Shown: positions 1-7,965, numbered from the stretch's first letter. The stretch: 22,005 nucleotides of DNA from JANNWF01 sp052390415 (GCA_052390415.1 JBQTGY010000018.1:1-22005); one strand, 5' to 3'. The notes: generated by a model not told the origin, from the letters alone. Translations and numbers: made by a program.

Positions 1-100
1 GCCCCACGAAACTGCGCAGAGCCGACCTAAAGCGGTAGAAGCAAGACCTATGCCCCTGTCAGAATGACGAACAACCGCGCAATAAGCGGACAACGCCCCC

Positions 101-1492
101 CTAACCATCCCTCGCCCCCTTAATATCCACCCCCAAATCCCGCAACTTCCGATACAAATGAGTACGCTCCATGCCCGCCAGCTTGGCCAATTTGCCAACA
201 CTTCCGCCGGCATCGTTGAGCAGTTTCAGCAGGTAGGCACGTTCGAACGCGTCGCGGGCTTCGCGCAATGGCAGGCGGGTGTCGATATCGGCGGGATCAA
301 GTTCCAGAATCGCGGCGGTGGTTGACGGGGGTGGCATCCGGCCTCCCAGAGCGACATCAATTTCGGCGGCTGAAACTTCGGCGTCACCACCGACCACCAA
401 CAGCCTCTGCACGAGGTTGCGCAGCTCGCGCAGGTTGCCTGGCCATTCGTGACGAGCCAATCGGGCAATGGCCGCTGAGCCGAACTCGCGTTTTGGCAAG
501 CCATCGCGGCCGGCAAAAAAGTCGACAAAACCGCGCACCAGCTCAGGCAGATCATCGCGGCGCTCACGTAAGGGCGGCACGTGGACGGGAACCACGGCAA
601 GCTGAAAATACAACTCATCGCGTAGCCGCCCGGCAGCGCGCTCCGCATCAAGGTCCATCGCACTGGCTGCCAGCAAGCGCACGTTCAACGAGATCGGGCG
701 ACGACCACCCATTCGCAGCAGTTGATTGCGCTCGATCACGCTGGACAGCCGCAGCTGCAACTCCGGTCCCAGCTCAGCGATTTCATCCAGATACAAGGTG
801 CCGCCATGGGCTTGCTCGAGCAACCCGGCCTGTACCTCACCGCCCTGCTCGGAGCCAAACAGACTGTTGGCGGCTTGTTCTTCGGCAATGGAGCCAGCGG
901 CCAATGTAATGAAGGGTGCGTCGCGGCGCGGGCCTTGCGCGTGCAGCCAACGCGCAAGTGATTCCTTGCCGGTACCGGTCTCGCCCCGAAACAACACCGG
1001 CGCGGCGTGCTGCGAGAGCTTTTGCAACTGCGCGCGCAGCTGCTGCATCTCGCTGGATGCGCCATTGGGCTCAGCCAGCGGTTGCGTTTGTCGCAACAGC
1101 GCCTGGTTGCTGACGCGGAGCCGCTGCGTTTCCAGCGCGCGCTCCAAGGTGATCAACAATTTGGCCAGCGCAATGGGCTTTTCGATGAAGTCATAGGCAC
1201 CCAGCCGCGTGGCTTCCACGGCGGTCTCGACGTTGCCGTGGCCGGACATCATCACCACCGGGCAGGGTAGGCCTGCGCCTTGCGACCATTCACGCAACAA
1301 GGCGATGCCGTCGGTATGTGGCATCCAGATATCCAGCAGCACCAGCTCGGGGGTGAATTCCGCAAGCGCTGAGCGGGCCGCGGCGGCATTAGCCGCCACA
1401 TCAACCCGATAGCCCTCGTCTTAGAGGATGTCCTTGACCATCGCGCGGATATCAGGCTCGTCGTCCACCACCAGAACGTGCGCTGCAGGCAT
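101..1492 (-). pseudogene. NtrX-like sigma-54-type response regulator, interrupted by an in-frame stop
   Basis: Read from the ATG at 1492 the frame encodes about 463 residues: a receiver domain, an AAA+ domain and a C-terminal Fis-type helix-turn-helix. The start reads MPAAHVLVVDDEPDIR with acidic pair D10/D11, and the phosphoacceptor is D54 in LLDIWMP. SGHGNVETA and FIEKP complete an NtrX-like receiver. Walker A GETGTGKE lies near 170-177, Walker B GGTLYLDEI near 230, and LRERRDDLPEL carries the arginine-finger region. Codon 24 is TAA (1421-1423), where relatives have Glu (ILEDEGY). The downstream frame is intact to the TAG at 101. A restart at the GTG at 1399 would remove the acidic pocket. 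The GAFTGA loop that contacts sigma-54 is absent (SEQGGEVQAG in its place), as known for some NtrX proteins. No NtrY-like kinase lies upstream; one could lie left of the window. Sequencing error, recent pseudogene and shortened protein cannot be told apart here. Confidence 0.75.
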
Positions 1493-1578
1493 TGCGATGG
1501 GCCGGATCAAGGAGGAAAGCTCGGCAGTCTGAGCCTGCCTACTCACTCGGGCAAGGGTTGCACCTTTACACTCCGCCC

Positions 1579-2781
1579 ATGCCCGCATTTGAATACCAAG
1601 CGCTAGACGCCGATGGCCGCACCCAGACCGGGGTGATGCAGGCCGACACGCCGCGCGCCGCGCGTGGAAGTTTGCGCGAGCGCGGCTTGAATCCGCTCAG
1701 CGTGCAAGCCGTTCGCGAAGGGGCCGCGCGCAGCGGCAGCATCGGCGGCGGCTTGGGGAGTGCGCAGCTGGCGCTGTTCGCTCGTCAACTCGCCACCTTG
1801 GTTGGCAGCGGCCTGCCCATCGACGAGTCACTCGCGGCATTGGCCGAAGGCAGTGAAGGACGGATGCGCGCACTGGTAGTCGCCCTGCGCTCGCGGGTCA
1901 TGGAAGGTAGCGCATTGGCAGCGGCGTTGGCCGAACATCCGCAGGCGTTTCCGGCGTTGTTCCGCACATCGATAGCGGCCGGCGAGTCCGCCGGGCGCCT
2001 GGATCAGGTATTGCGCCGCTTGGCCGATTACGCCGAATCTCGCGATGCCCTGCGTCAGCGTGTGCTGTTGGCACTGACGTATCCGATCTTGCTCAGCCTG
2101 GTGGCGCTGGCGGTGGTGACCGGATTGATGATTTATGTGGTGCCGCAAGTCACCGGCGTGTTTGCCCAGTTCGGCAAGACGCTGCCGCTGGCCACGCGCA
2201 TCCTCATCACGATTTCCGACACCTTGCGGGATTACGGTGGCTGGATCCTGCTTGCGTTTGCGGCGCTTGGCGTCGCCGGCTTTTTTGCCTTGCGCCAGCC
2301 GCGATTGCGCGAGCGCTTTCAAGCCGGCCTGTTACGGCTGCCCTTGATCGGGCCACTGCTACGCGCCGTGGATACCAGTCGCTTCGCGCGCACGCTGTCA
2401 CTGCTCACCTCCAGCGCCGTACCACTGTTGGAAGCAATCAGCATCGCGGCCAATGTTGTTCAGATCGAGCCGCTCAAGCGCGCGCTCAACCAAGTGGCTC
2501 AACGGGTGCGCGAGGGTCGCGGCTTTGCGCGCTCATTGGCCGAGACCAAACAGTTTCCGCCGATCGCGGTGCGCCTGATTCAAAGCGGCGAGATTTCCGG
2601 GCGTCTGGACGCGATGCTGGCGGAGGCGGCCGACCATCAGGAGCGCGAGCTCGATGCCGCGCTAGGCATGACCATGGCTGCACTCGGGCCGGCGGTCATC
2701 TTGCTGATCGGTGGGGTCGTGCTGTTTATTGTGCTGGCCATCCTGTTGCCCATTTTCGACTTGAACAGTTTGATCAAATGA
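1579..2781 (+). CDS. gspF: Type II secretion inner-membrane platform protein GspF
   Basis: The 400-residue protein has the usual GspF length and begins MPAFEYQALDADGRTQTG, the typical GspF start rather than the PilC start. Two T2SSF repeats are visible, around 65-187 and 268-390, with paired motifs FRTSIAAGESAGRLD and VRLIQSGEISGRLD. Predicted membrane segments lie near 163-190, 221-238 and 368-393. GspF forms the platform that links the GspE ATPase to pseudopilus assembly in the inner membrane. I chose the ATG at 1579 because upstream in-frame residues (MRWAGSRRKAR and so on) do not resemble the family; no strong ribosome site sits before it. The gene stands alone, without gspE or pseudopilin genes, and is only 54 bases from ftsE, so it may be read with it. 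Specialisation in type II secretion rather than type IV pili is inferred from the N-terminus. Confidence 0.9.
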   Translation: MPAFEYQALDADGRTQTGVMQADTPRAARGSLRERGLNPLSVQAVREGAARSGSIGGGLGSAQLALFARQLATLVGSGLPIDESLAALAEGSEGRMRALVVALRSRVMEGSALAAALAEHPQAFPALFRTSIAAGESAGRLDQVLRRLADYAESRDALRQRVLLALTYPILLSLVALAVVTGLMIYVVPQVTGVFAQFGKTLPLATRILITISDTLRDYGGWILLAFAALGVAGFFALRQPRLRERFQAGLLRLPLIGPLLRAVDTSRFARTLSLLTSSAVPLLEAISIAANVVQIEPLKRALNQVAQRVREGRGFARSLAETKQFPPIAVRLIQSGEISGRLDAMLAEAADHQERELDAALGMTMAALGPAVILLIGGVVLFIVLAILLPIFDLNSLIK

Positions 2782-2835
2782 GCTCGCTTAAATGAACCTG
2801 CACGGATCTGCTGGTCGCCTTGAGAGCCGAGCCTC

Positions 2836-3618
2836 ATGACCGCCGCTTTGCTCAACTTTGAAAGCGTTGGCAAGCGCTATCCGGGCGGCATGTGCGGGCT
2901 GGACGGGGTGAGTTTTTCCATCGCCGCCGGCGAGATGGCTTTTGTTACCGGTCACTCCGGCGCGGGCAAAAGCACCTTGCTGCGTCTTATTCACATGAGT
3001 GATCGCCCCAGCAGCGGGCGCGTGCTGTTTGACGGCCACGATCTGGCTCCCCTGCGCGGCAGCGAGATCGCCCGCCATCGCCGTCGCTTGGGTGTTGTAT
3101 TCCAGGATCATCGTTTGCTGACCGATCGCAGCGTGTTCGACAACGTCGCCTTGCCGCTGTTGATCGCCGGAATGCGTCGCGCACAGATCGCGCCGCGAGT
3201 GCGTGAGGTGCTGCAACCACTGGGATTGGCTGAGCGCGAAAACGACTTTCCGATCATGTTATCAACCGGTGAACAGCAACGGGTTGGCATTGCTCGCGCG
3301 CTGGTTTCGCAGCCGGCCCTGTTGATCGCCGATGAACCGACGGGCAATCTCGACCCCCAGCTTGCCGAGGAAGTGATGACCTTGTTCTCGACCCTGCCAA
3401 GCAAGGGCACGGCCGTTTTGGTCGCCAGCCACGATCTGCACCTCGTGCGAAAGATGCGTCGCCGGGTGCTGGTGCTCGATCACGGCAGGTTGATTGATGA
3501 CATCAGGATCGAAGAGATCAGAACCGATGACATGCCAGCCGGCGCCATCCCGTCGGAAACTCTCGCGGTGGACACCAGCCGCAGCGCTGGCAACCGCGCA
3601 GAGGATGGCGCTGAATGA
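2836..3618 (+). CDS. ftsE: Cell division ATP-binding protein FtsE
   Basis: This is the ABC ATPase of the FtsEX complex, which couples divisome activity to periplasmic peptidoglycan hydrolase activation. The protein matches FtsE closely: GEMAFVTGHSGAGKSTLL (Walker A), VVFQDHRLLTDRSVFDNVALPL (Q-loop region), LLIADEPTGNLD (Walker B) and ASHD (H-loop). Two features are odd. The ABC signature reads LSTGEQQRVGIARAL, where FtsE normally has LSGGEQQRV. The protein is 260 residues, against about 220 for typical FtsE; the extra 35-40 residues form a polar, probably disordered C-terminal tail. The stop overlaps the ftsX start by ATGA (3615-3618), indicating translational coupling. The start MTAALLNFESVGKRYPGG fits the family. 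Confidence 0.95.
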   Translation: MTAALLNFESVGKRYPGGMCGLDGVSFSIAAGEMAFVTGHSGAGKSTLLRLIHMSDRPSSGRVLFDGHDLAPLRGSEIARHRRRLGVVFQDHRLLTDRSVFDNVALPLLIAGMRRAQIAPRVREVLQPLGLAERENDFPIMLSTGEQQRVGIARALVSQPALLIADEPTGNLDPQLAEEVMTLFSTLPSKGTAVLVASHDLHLVRKMRRRVLVLDHGRLIDDIRIEEIRTDDMPAGAIPSETLAVDTSRSAGNRAEDGAE

Positions 3619-4568
3619 ATACCACGCCAACTCCACCGTCTGCGACGCCGCGCCTGGCCGCATGGCTGGACGCGCATGCCATGAGCTTGTCCGCGAGCTT
3701 GGGCCGTCTCGGAAAGCGGCCCGCAGCCACGACAATGACGGTCGGAGTGATGGGCGTGGCGATGGCGTTGCCACTGTGTCTGGCGTTGGTGCTTGGCGAG
3801 CTGCAGCGATTTTCCGGCTCACTTCGAGAATCGCGCGAGGTGGCGGTTTTCCTCACCACCGACACCACCGCCGACGCTGTGCATGCGTGGGCAAAACGCT
3901 GGAGCGCCGACCCATCCGTGGCTGCCATTGTCCTGCGCTCGCCAGAGGACGGTCTGAACGAACTGCGCGAGCTGGACGCACTCGGCGGAACACTGGATGT
4001 TTTGGACTACAATCCTTTGCCATTCGTGGCGCTGGTGGAACCCGCTGCAGAAGCTGACGATGCCGCACTTGCCGAGCGCTTGCGCGCCCTGCCTGAGGTC
4101 GACTTTGTTCAGCACGATGCAGAATGGCGACGACGCTTGGGGGCGTGGCTGACGCTGGGTCAGCGGGTTACCGCGGTGGCAGCCATGCTGCTGGGGCTGG
4201 GAGTACTGCTGGTGGTTGGGAACACAGTGCGACTCGACATTCAAGATCGCGCGGCTGAGATTGCTACCGTGCGTCTGCTCGGTGCCTCCAGCGGCTTCAT
4301 CCGGCGGCCCTTCGTCTATCTGGGCGCCTGTTATGGGGCCCTGGCAGGATTGTTGGCGATCGCCATCGCCGCAATTCTGCAGCGCGCACTGGCTGTTCCC
4401 GTGGCTGACTTGGTCGCTGAGTACGCAGGAAGTTTCAGCGCCGCGGGGATAGGCTTCGACAATGCGGTGGCGACGGTATTCGCGGCAGTTGCCTTGGGCT
4501 GGTTAGGCGCTTGGTTGGCAGTCGGCCATCATCTGCGATCTGCGGCGAGCACGGAGGGATCAGAATGA
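3615..4568 (+). CDS. ftsX: Cell division membrane protein FtsX
   Basis: FtsX is the permease-like partner of FtsE. The 317 residues show a cytoplasmic N-terminus, a membrane segment near 39-61, a periplasmic domain of about 120 residues (62-183), then membrane segments near 184-206, 233-257 and 281-304: the four-segment FtsX layout. Family motifs include REVAVFL after the first segment and NTVRLDIQDRAAEIATVRLLGAS after the second. The periplasmic domain is the part that recruits hydrolase activators such as EnvC in other gammaproteobacteria. The gene overlaps ftsE upstream by ATGA and the response regulator downstream by ATGA (4565-4568). In many gammaproteobacteria rpoH follows directly; here three genes intervene. 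Confidence 0.94.
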   Translation: MNTTPTPPSATPRLAAWLDAHAMSLSASLGRLGKRPAATTMTVGVMGVAMALPLCLALVLGELQRFSGSLRESREVAVFLTTDTTADAVHAWAKRWSADPSVAAIVLRSPEDGLNELRELDALGGTLDVLDYNPLPFVALVEPAAEADDAALAERLRALPEVDFVQHDAEWRRRLGAWLTLGQRVTAVAAMLLGLGVLLVVGNTVRLDIQDRAAEIATVRLLGASSGFIRRPFVYLGACYGALAGLLAIAIAAILQRALAVPVADLVAEYAGSFSAAGIGFDNAVATVFAAVALGWLGAWLAVGHHLRSAASTEGSE

Positions 4569-5425
4569 GCGCGCCGACGATTACCCGCCATGTCACTTCC
4601 GAAACCCCGCGTGTGATGGTGGTTGACGGCTCGAAGGTCGTGCGCCGACTGATCGAGCAACTGCTGATCAAGGATGTGCCAGGTGTCACCGTGCTGTCAT
4701 GCGAAAGCGGTGCCGAAGCCAAGCAGGCCCTGCAGGATGGCGTGGTTGATTTGGTGACCATGGCGTTGCGACTGCCCGACATGGATGGCATGGAACTCGC
4801 CCACTTCATTCGCGAGCACGCGCCGCAAGCCTACATCCCGATCATTGCTGTATCCGGCGACGTGCAGGAGCGCTTGGTCCAACGCAGTTTTAGCGATGAC
4901 ATTACCGACTACTTCGACAAATCACTGGGGTTTGGCGCGCTGTCGGCCTTTATTCGTGGCTACATCCGCCCGGACACCAGCGGTGGCGGCGAAGTCTTGT
5001 ATGTCGAAGACAGCCGGGTAGTGGCGATGGCCACTCGCCGCATGATGGAAAAGCACGGTTTGACCGTCATTCACGTCAGCAGTGTGGAGGATGGCCTGGC
5101 CCATCTTGAAACCGCCAAAGCGCAGGGCAAGGTCCCTGGCCCCGACATCATCCTCACCGACGTTTACTTGAAGGGCGGCATGACCGGACACGACCTGCTC
5201 GACCACGTGCGCGGACAATTCGGCTACAGCAAAGCGCAGATGCCGATCCTGGTGATGACCGGCGACGACAATCCTGCGAATCAATCGGCGCTGTTACGCG
5301 CCGGCGCCAATGATCTGGTCGAAAAGCCCATCGAAGAGCGCCTGTTGATTACCAAACTGGTGTTTCAACTGCGCACCGGCCGCCTGATGCGCGAACGCGT
5401 GGCTGGGGCCGCACGGGTTCCCTGA
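4565..5425 (+). CDS. Tandem-receiver response regulator, first receiver degenerate
   Basis: The 286-residue protein consists of two receiver domains and no recognisable output domain. Receiver 1 (about 15-135) keeps the fold motifs but lacks key residues: VVDGS has one acid (D21) where a pair is usual, and the phosphoacceptor position in TMALRLPDMDG is Ala67. Ser97 and Lys119 are present. Receiver 2 (about 143-270) looks active: YVEDS (E148/D149), phosphoacceptor D199 in ILTDVYLKGG, T232 in VMTGDD and K254 in VEKPI. The gene starts inside the ftsX stop codon (ATGA) and ung follows 4 bases after its stop, so it is likely part of the ftsEX transcript. A role as a phospho-relay or protein-interaction module is inference. 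No histidine kinase is in the window. I chose the start at 4565 over in-frame 4511 because the latter would run far into ftsX. Confidence 0.88.
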   Translation: MSAPTITRHVTSETPRVMVVDGSKVVRRLIEQLLIKDVPGVTVLSCESGAEAKQALQDGVVDLVTMALRLPDMDGMELAHFIREHAPQAYIPIIAVSGDVQERLVQRSFSDDITDYFDKSLGFGALSAFIRGYIRPDTSGGGEVLYVEDSRVVAMATRRMMEKHGLTVIHVSSVEDGLAHLETAKAQGKVPGPDIILTDVYLKGGMTGHDLLDHVRGQFGYSKAQMPILVMTGDDNPANQSALLRAGANDLVEKPIEERLLITKLVFQLRTGRLMRERVAGAARVP

Positions 5426-5429
5426 TCCA

Positions 5430-6182
5430 ATGACGGGGGGAGCGCTCACGCCGAGCGCGAGCGGGAATGATCGGGTTCGGCTGGAAGCGTCGTGGAAAGC
5501 GCGCCTCACTGATGTGCTGACGAGCCCGAAGATGGCGGCGTTGTCGACTTTTCTGCGCCAGGAAAAAGTGGCTGGCAAGCGTATCTATCCGGCCAGCAGC
5601 GACATCTTTGCCGCCCTTGAAGCCACCCCTTTTGCCGACGTGAAGGTGGTGATCCTCGGCCAGGATCCTGATCACGGCGCTGGTCAAGCGCACGGCTTGT
5701 GTTTTTCGGTCCGTCCCGGCATCGCCGCGCCGCCCTCGCTGGTCAACATTTTCAATGAGATCACTCGCGATCTCGGTGCCGCGGCGGTTACTGGTGGCCG
5801 ACCGGAGCATGGTTGCCTGCTACCGTGGGCGAGTCAGGGCGTCCTGCTACTGAACTCGGTGCTGACGGTCGAAGAAGGCAAGCCCGGCAGTCATGCCAAT
5901 CGAGGTTGGGAGGAATTCTCCGACGCCGTGGTGCAGCGGCTGGTGGCTGAGCGCGAGGGCTTGGTATTCATGCTGTGGGGTGCCTATGCGCAGAAGAAGG
6001 GCGCCATGATCGGTCGCCAGCACTGCGTCTTGCGCAGCACGCATCCATCGCCGCTTTCGGCGCACCGCGGATTTTTAGGCTGCGGTCACTTCAGCGCGGC
6101 CAACCGTTGGCTGAGCGGGCGCGGCCTGGCACCCATTGACTGGCGATTGCCGGCGCGAGCGGATATGGTGGGGCAGGTTTAG
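5430..6182 (+). CDS. ung: Uracil-DNA glycosylase (family 1) with altered active-site motif
   Basis: Ung removes uracil from DNA in base excision repair. The 250-residue protein carries the family-1 landmarks: VVILGQDP with catalytic D79, AHGLCFSV for the uracil-stacking Phe, VLLLNSVLTV with the uracil-specific Asn, and HPSPLSAHRGF with the catalytic His and DNA-intercalating loop. The water-activating motif is normally GQDPYHGPGQAHG; here it reads GQDPDHGAGQAHG, so the Tyr that blocks thymine (Tyr66 in E. coli, Tyr147 in human UNG) is Asp81, codon GAT at 5670-5672, one base from TAT. The rest of the protein is intact. The gene begins 4 bases after the regulator stop and is probably cotranscribed. 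The first 15 or so residues are poorly conserved, so the start could be slightly further in. Confidence 0.93.
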   Translation: MTGGALTPSASGNDRVRLEASWKARLTDVLTSPKMAALSTFLRQEKVAGKRIYPASSDIFAALEATPFADVKVVILGQDPDHGAGQAHGLCFSVRPGIAAPPSLVNIFNEITRDLGAAAVTGGRPEHGCLLPWASQGVLLLNSVLTVEEGKPGSHANRGWEEFSDAVVQRLVAEREGLVFMLWGAYAQKKGAMIGRQHCVLRSTHPSPLSAHRGFLGCGHFSAANRWLSGRGLAPIDWRLPARADMVGQV

Positions 6183-6226
6183 TGTCCGTCCGCCTGTTGT
6201 GGGTGTTTGGGATCAGCGGATGGACA
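6183..6226 (+). terminator. Inverted repeat just after ung, possible terminator
   Basis: Arms TGTCCGTCCGC (6183-6193) and GCGGATGGACA (6216-6226) pair over 11 positions with one G-U wobble, around a 22-base loop. The hairpin starts on the base after the ung stop codon. There is no T-run after it, so a Rho-independent terminator is doubtful; it may only stabilise the mRNA 3' end. The rest of the gap to the protease gene shows no clear promoter. Confidence 0.35.
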
Positions 6227-6321
6227 ACTTAGCTTGAACGTCAGCTTTCGGCGTCGCTTGGTCGCCCTGCTCGTTTCGCGGCGAATCGCCCCCGCTCTGT
6301 CACTGCGCTAAGCTTTCGCCA

Positions 6322-7833
6322 ATGACAACCCATTCGCCCAACCGTTACGCCCTGGCCTTTGTCTTTGGCAGTTGGTTAGCCGCCGCGCCGGTCGATTCCA
6401 ACGCGCAAGCCGCCGAGATCGCACCTGGCCTGCACGAGTCGATCAGTGTGGGCGGATCGGTTGAGGTCATCATCGAATTTGCTGCCGCCAGTGAGCGGCC
6501 AAGTCCCCCACCTGGCGCGAGCTTCGAGTCCAAGGTGACCAGCGCAGTCACAGGTCTGCAGTCGGCGGCGGCTGGCGCACAAGCAGACGTATTGAAGGTC
6601 TTGCTCGAACGCGGCATGGAGCACCGCCCGTTCTGGATCGCGAATGCGATCTGGGCGCGCGTGGACCGCGCGACGCTCGCACAACTCGCAGTCATGGCGG
6701 AGGTGCGAAGGATCGATGCCAATCCGGTGCTGCAACAACGCCTGCCGCCAGCGTTACCGGCTGCCAGCCGAGTTCCCAATGCGATCGAGTGGGGCGTGCA
6801 ACGTGTCGGTGCTCCGGCCTTGTGGGCACGCGGAATTCGCGGCCAAGGTGTTGTGATCGCTGGCCAGGACACCGGCTATCAATGGGACCACCCGGCCTTG
6901 CGCAGCGCCTATCGCGGCTGGAATGGCAGCGTTGCGGATCACAACTACCACTGGCATGACGCGATTCACGCCTTGATCGGCGGCGGCAGCAATGTGTGTG
7001 GGGTGAACAGTTCAGCCCCCTGCGACGACAACAACCATGGCAGCCACACCATGGGCAGCATGGTGGGTGACGATGGCGCCGCCAATCAGATTGGCGTTGC
7101 GCCTGCCGCGCGTTGGATCGGTTGTCGCAACATGGAGCGCGGCAACGGCACGCCTGCGACCTATCTGGAATGTCTGCAGTGGTTTCTGGCGCCCACCGAT
7201 CTGGCCGGTAACAACCCTGACCCCAGCCGCGCGCCGCACGTCATCAACAATTCCTGGGGCTGTCCGCCCGAGGAAGGCTGTACCAGCGTCGGCGTACTGG
7301 AAGACGCGGTCGACAACCTGCGTGCGGCCGGCATTCTGGTGGTGGTTTCCGCCGGCAACAGCGGCTCGGCCTGCGGCAGCATCAACACCGCGCCCGGACC
7401 TTATCCATCCAGCTTCACCGTCGGCGCCACCGACAGCAACGATCTGATCGCGAGTTTTTCCAGCCGCGGCCCCGCAACGGTCGACGACGTGACATTTCTA
7501 CTCAAACCGGACATCAGCGGCCCCGGCGTCGCGATCCGCTCCAGCGTGCGCGGCGGAAACTACGGCAACAGTAACGGCACCAGCATGGCTGGCCCGCATG
7601 TTGCCGGCGCGGCGGCCTTGTTGATGAGCGCCGACCCACGTCTGCGCGGCAATCCGGAAGCCGTCGAAACCTTGCTGCGAGCCAGCGCTCGCCCGCAACT
7701 TAGCGCTCAATCCTGTGGCGGATTTCTCGGCAGCCTGGTGCCCAATGCCGTTTTCGGCCACGGCATCGTCCACGCCGAACGCGCTGTCGCCTTGATCGGA
7801 CCGCTTTTCAGCGATGGGTTTGAGACGGACTGA
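6322..7833 (+). CDS. Secreted subtilisin-like serine peptidase (S8 family)
   Basis: The 503-residue protein is an exported subtilase. A hydrophobic N-terminus ending near NAQA-A (about residue 30) suggests a Sec signal peptide. A region of about 45-150 resembles an I9-type propeptide. The catalytic triad is visible: D183 in AGQDTGYQWDHPAL, H239 in NNHGSHTMGSMVG and S421 in NGTSMAGPHVAGAAALL. The oxyanion Asn is N346 in VVSAGNSG, and INNSWG precedes it. Six or more Cys in the catalytic domain suggest disulfides and an extracytoplasmic location. The protein ends GPLFSDGFETD, a short tail resembling DGFE-type endings on secreted proteins of this bacterial group. Substrate is unknown. The gene lies alone between ung and rpoH. 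Confidence 0.92.
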   Translation: MTTHSPNRYALAFVFGSWLAAAPVDSNAQAAEIAPGLHESISVGGSVEVIIEFAAASERPSPPPGASFESKVTSAVTGLQSAAAGAQADVLKVLLERGMEHRPFWIANAIWARVDRATLAQLAVMAEVRRIDANPVLQQRLPPALPAASRVPNAIEWGVQRVGAPALWARGIRGQGVVIAGQDTGYQWDHPALRSAYRGWNGSVADHNYHWHDAIHALIGGGSNVCGVNSSAPCDDNNHGSHTMGSMVGDDGAANQIGVAPAARWIGCRNMERGNGTPATYLECLQWFLAPTDLAGNNPDPSRAPHVINNSWGCPPEEGCTSVGVLEDAVDNLRAAGILVVVSAGNSGSACGSINTAPGPYPSSFTVGATDSNDLIASFSSRGPATVDDVTFLLKPDISGPGVAIRSSVRGGNYGNSNGTSMAGPHVAGAAALLMSADPRLRGNPEAVETLLRASARPQLSAQSCGGFLGSLVPNAVFGHGIVHAERAVALIGPLFSDGFETD

Positions 7834-7899
7834 CCGCACGGTAAGAACTGTTTCTCATATGGTCATCACTTGGTCGAGCAAGTAGTGATCGAAGGACAA

Positions 7900-7928
7900 G
7901 GAACTTCACGCCACATTTAGCACTCTCA
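7900..7928 (+). promoter_or_regulatory. Sigma-E-like promoter upstream of rpoH
   Basis: GGAACTT at 7900-7906 matches the RpoE -35 consensus exactly. After 17 bases, TCTCA at 7924-7928 resembles the RpoE -10 element (TCTGA). The start of transcription would fall near 7935, leaving a leader of about 30 bases before the rpoH ATG at 7966. RpoE-dependent rpoH transcription is established in E. coli (rpoHp3). The match was made by eye. Confidence 0.6.
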
Positions 7929-7955
7929 TGGCCAGACTGCTAAACTTGCGCGCAT

Positions 7956-7960
7956 GGAGA
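7956..7960 (+). promoter_or_regulatory. Ribosome binding site that favours the rpoH start at 7966
   Basis: GGAGA lies 5 bases before the ATG at 7966. The alternative in-frame ATG at 7954 would overlap this site and has no good upstream site of its own. The shorter form (285 residues) also matches the usual RpoH length. Confidence 0.6.
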
Positions 7961-7965
7961 CTGCA

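Noticed and set aside
268..909. Plus-strand open frame of 213 codons
   Set aside because: It is antisense to the NtrX-like frame and has no recognisable motif.
1509..1516. Perfect Shine-Dalgarno-like AAGGAGGA before gspF
   Set aside because: No start codon lies at a useful distance; the GspF family start is 62 bases further on. It is probably chance.
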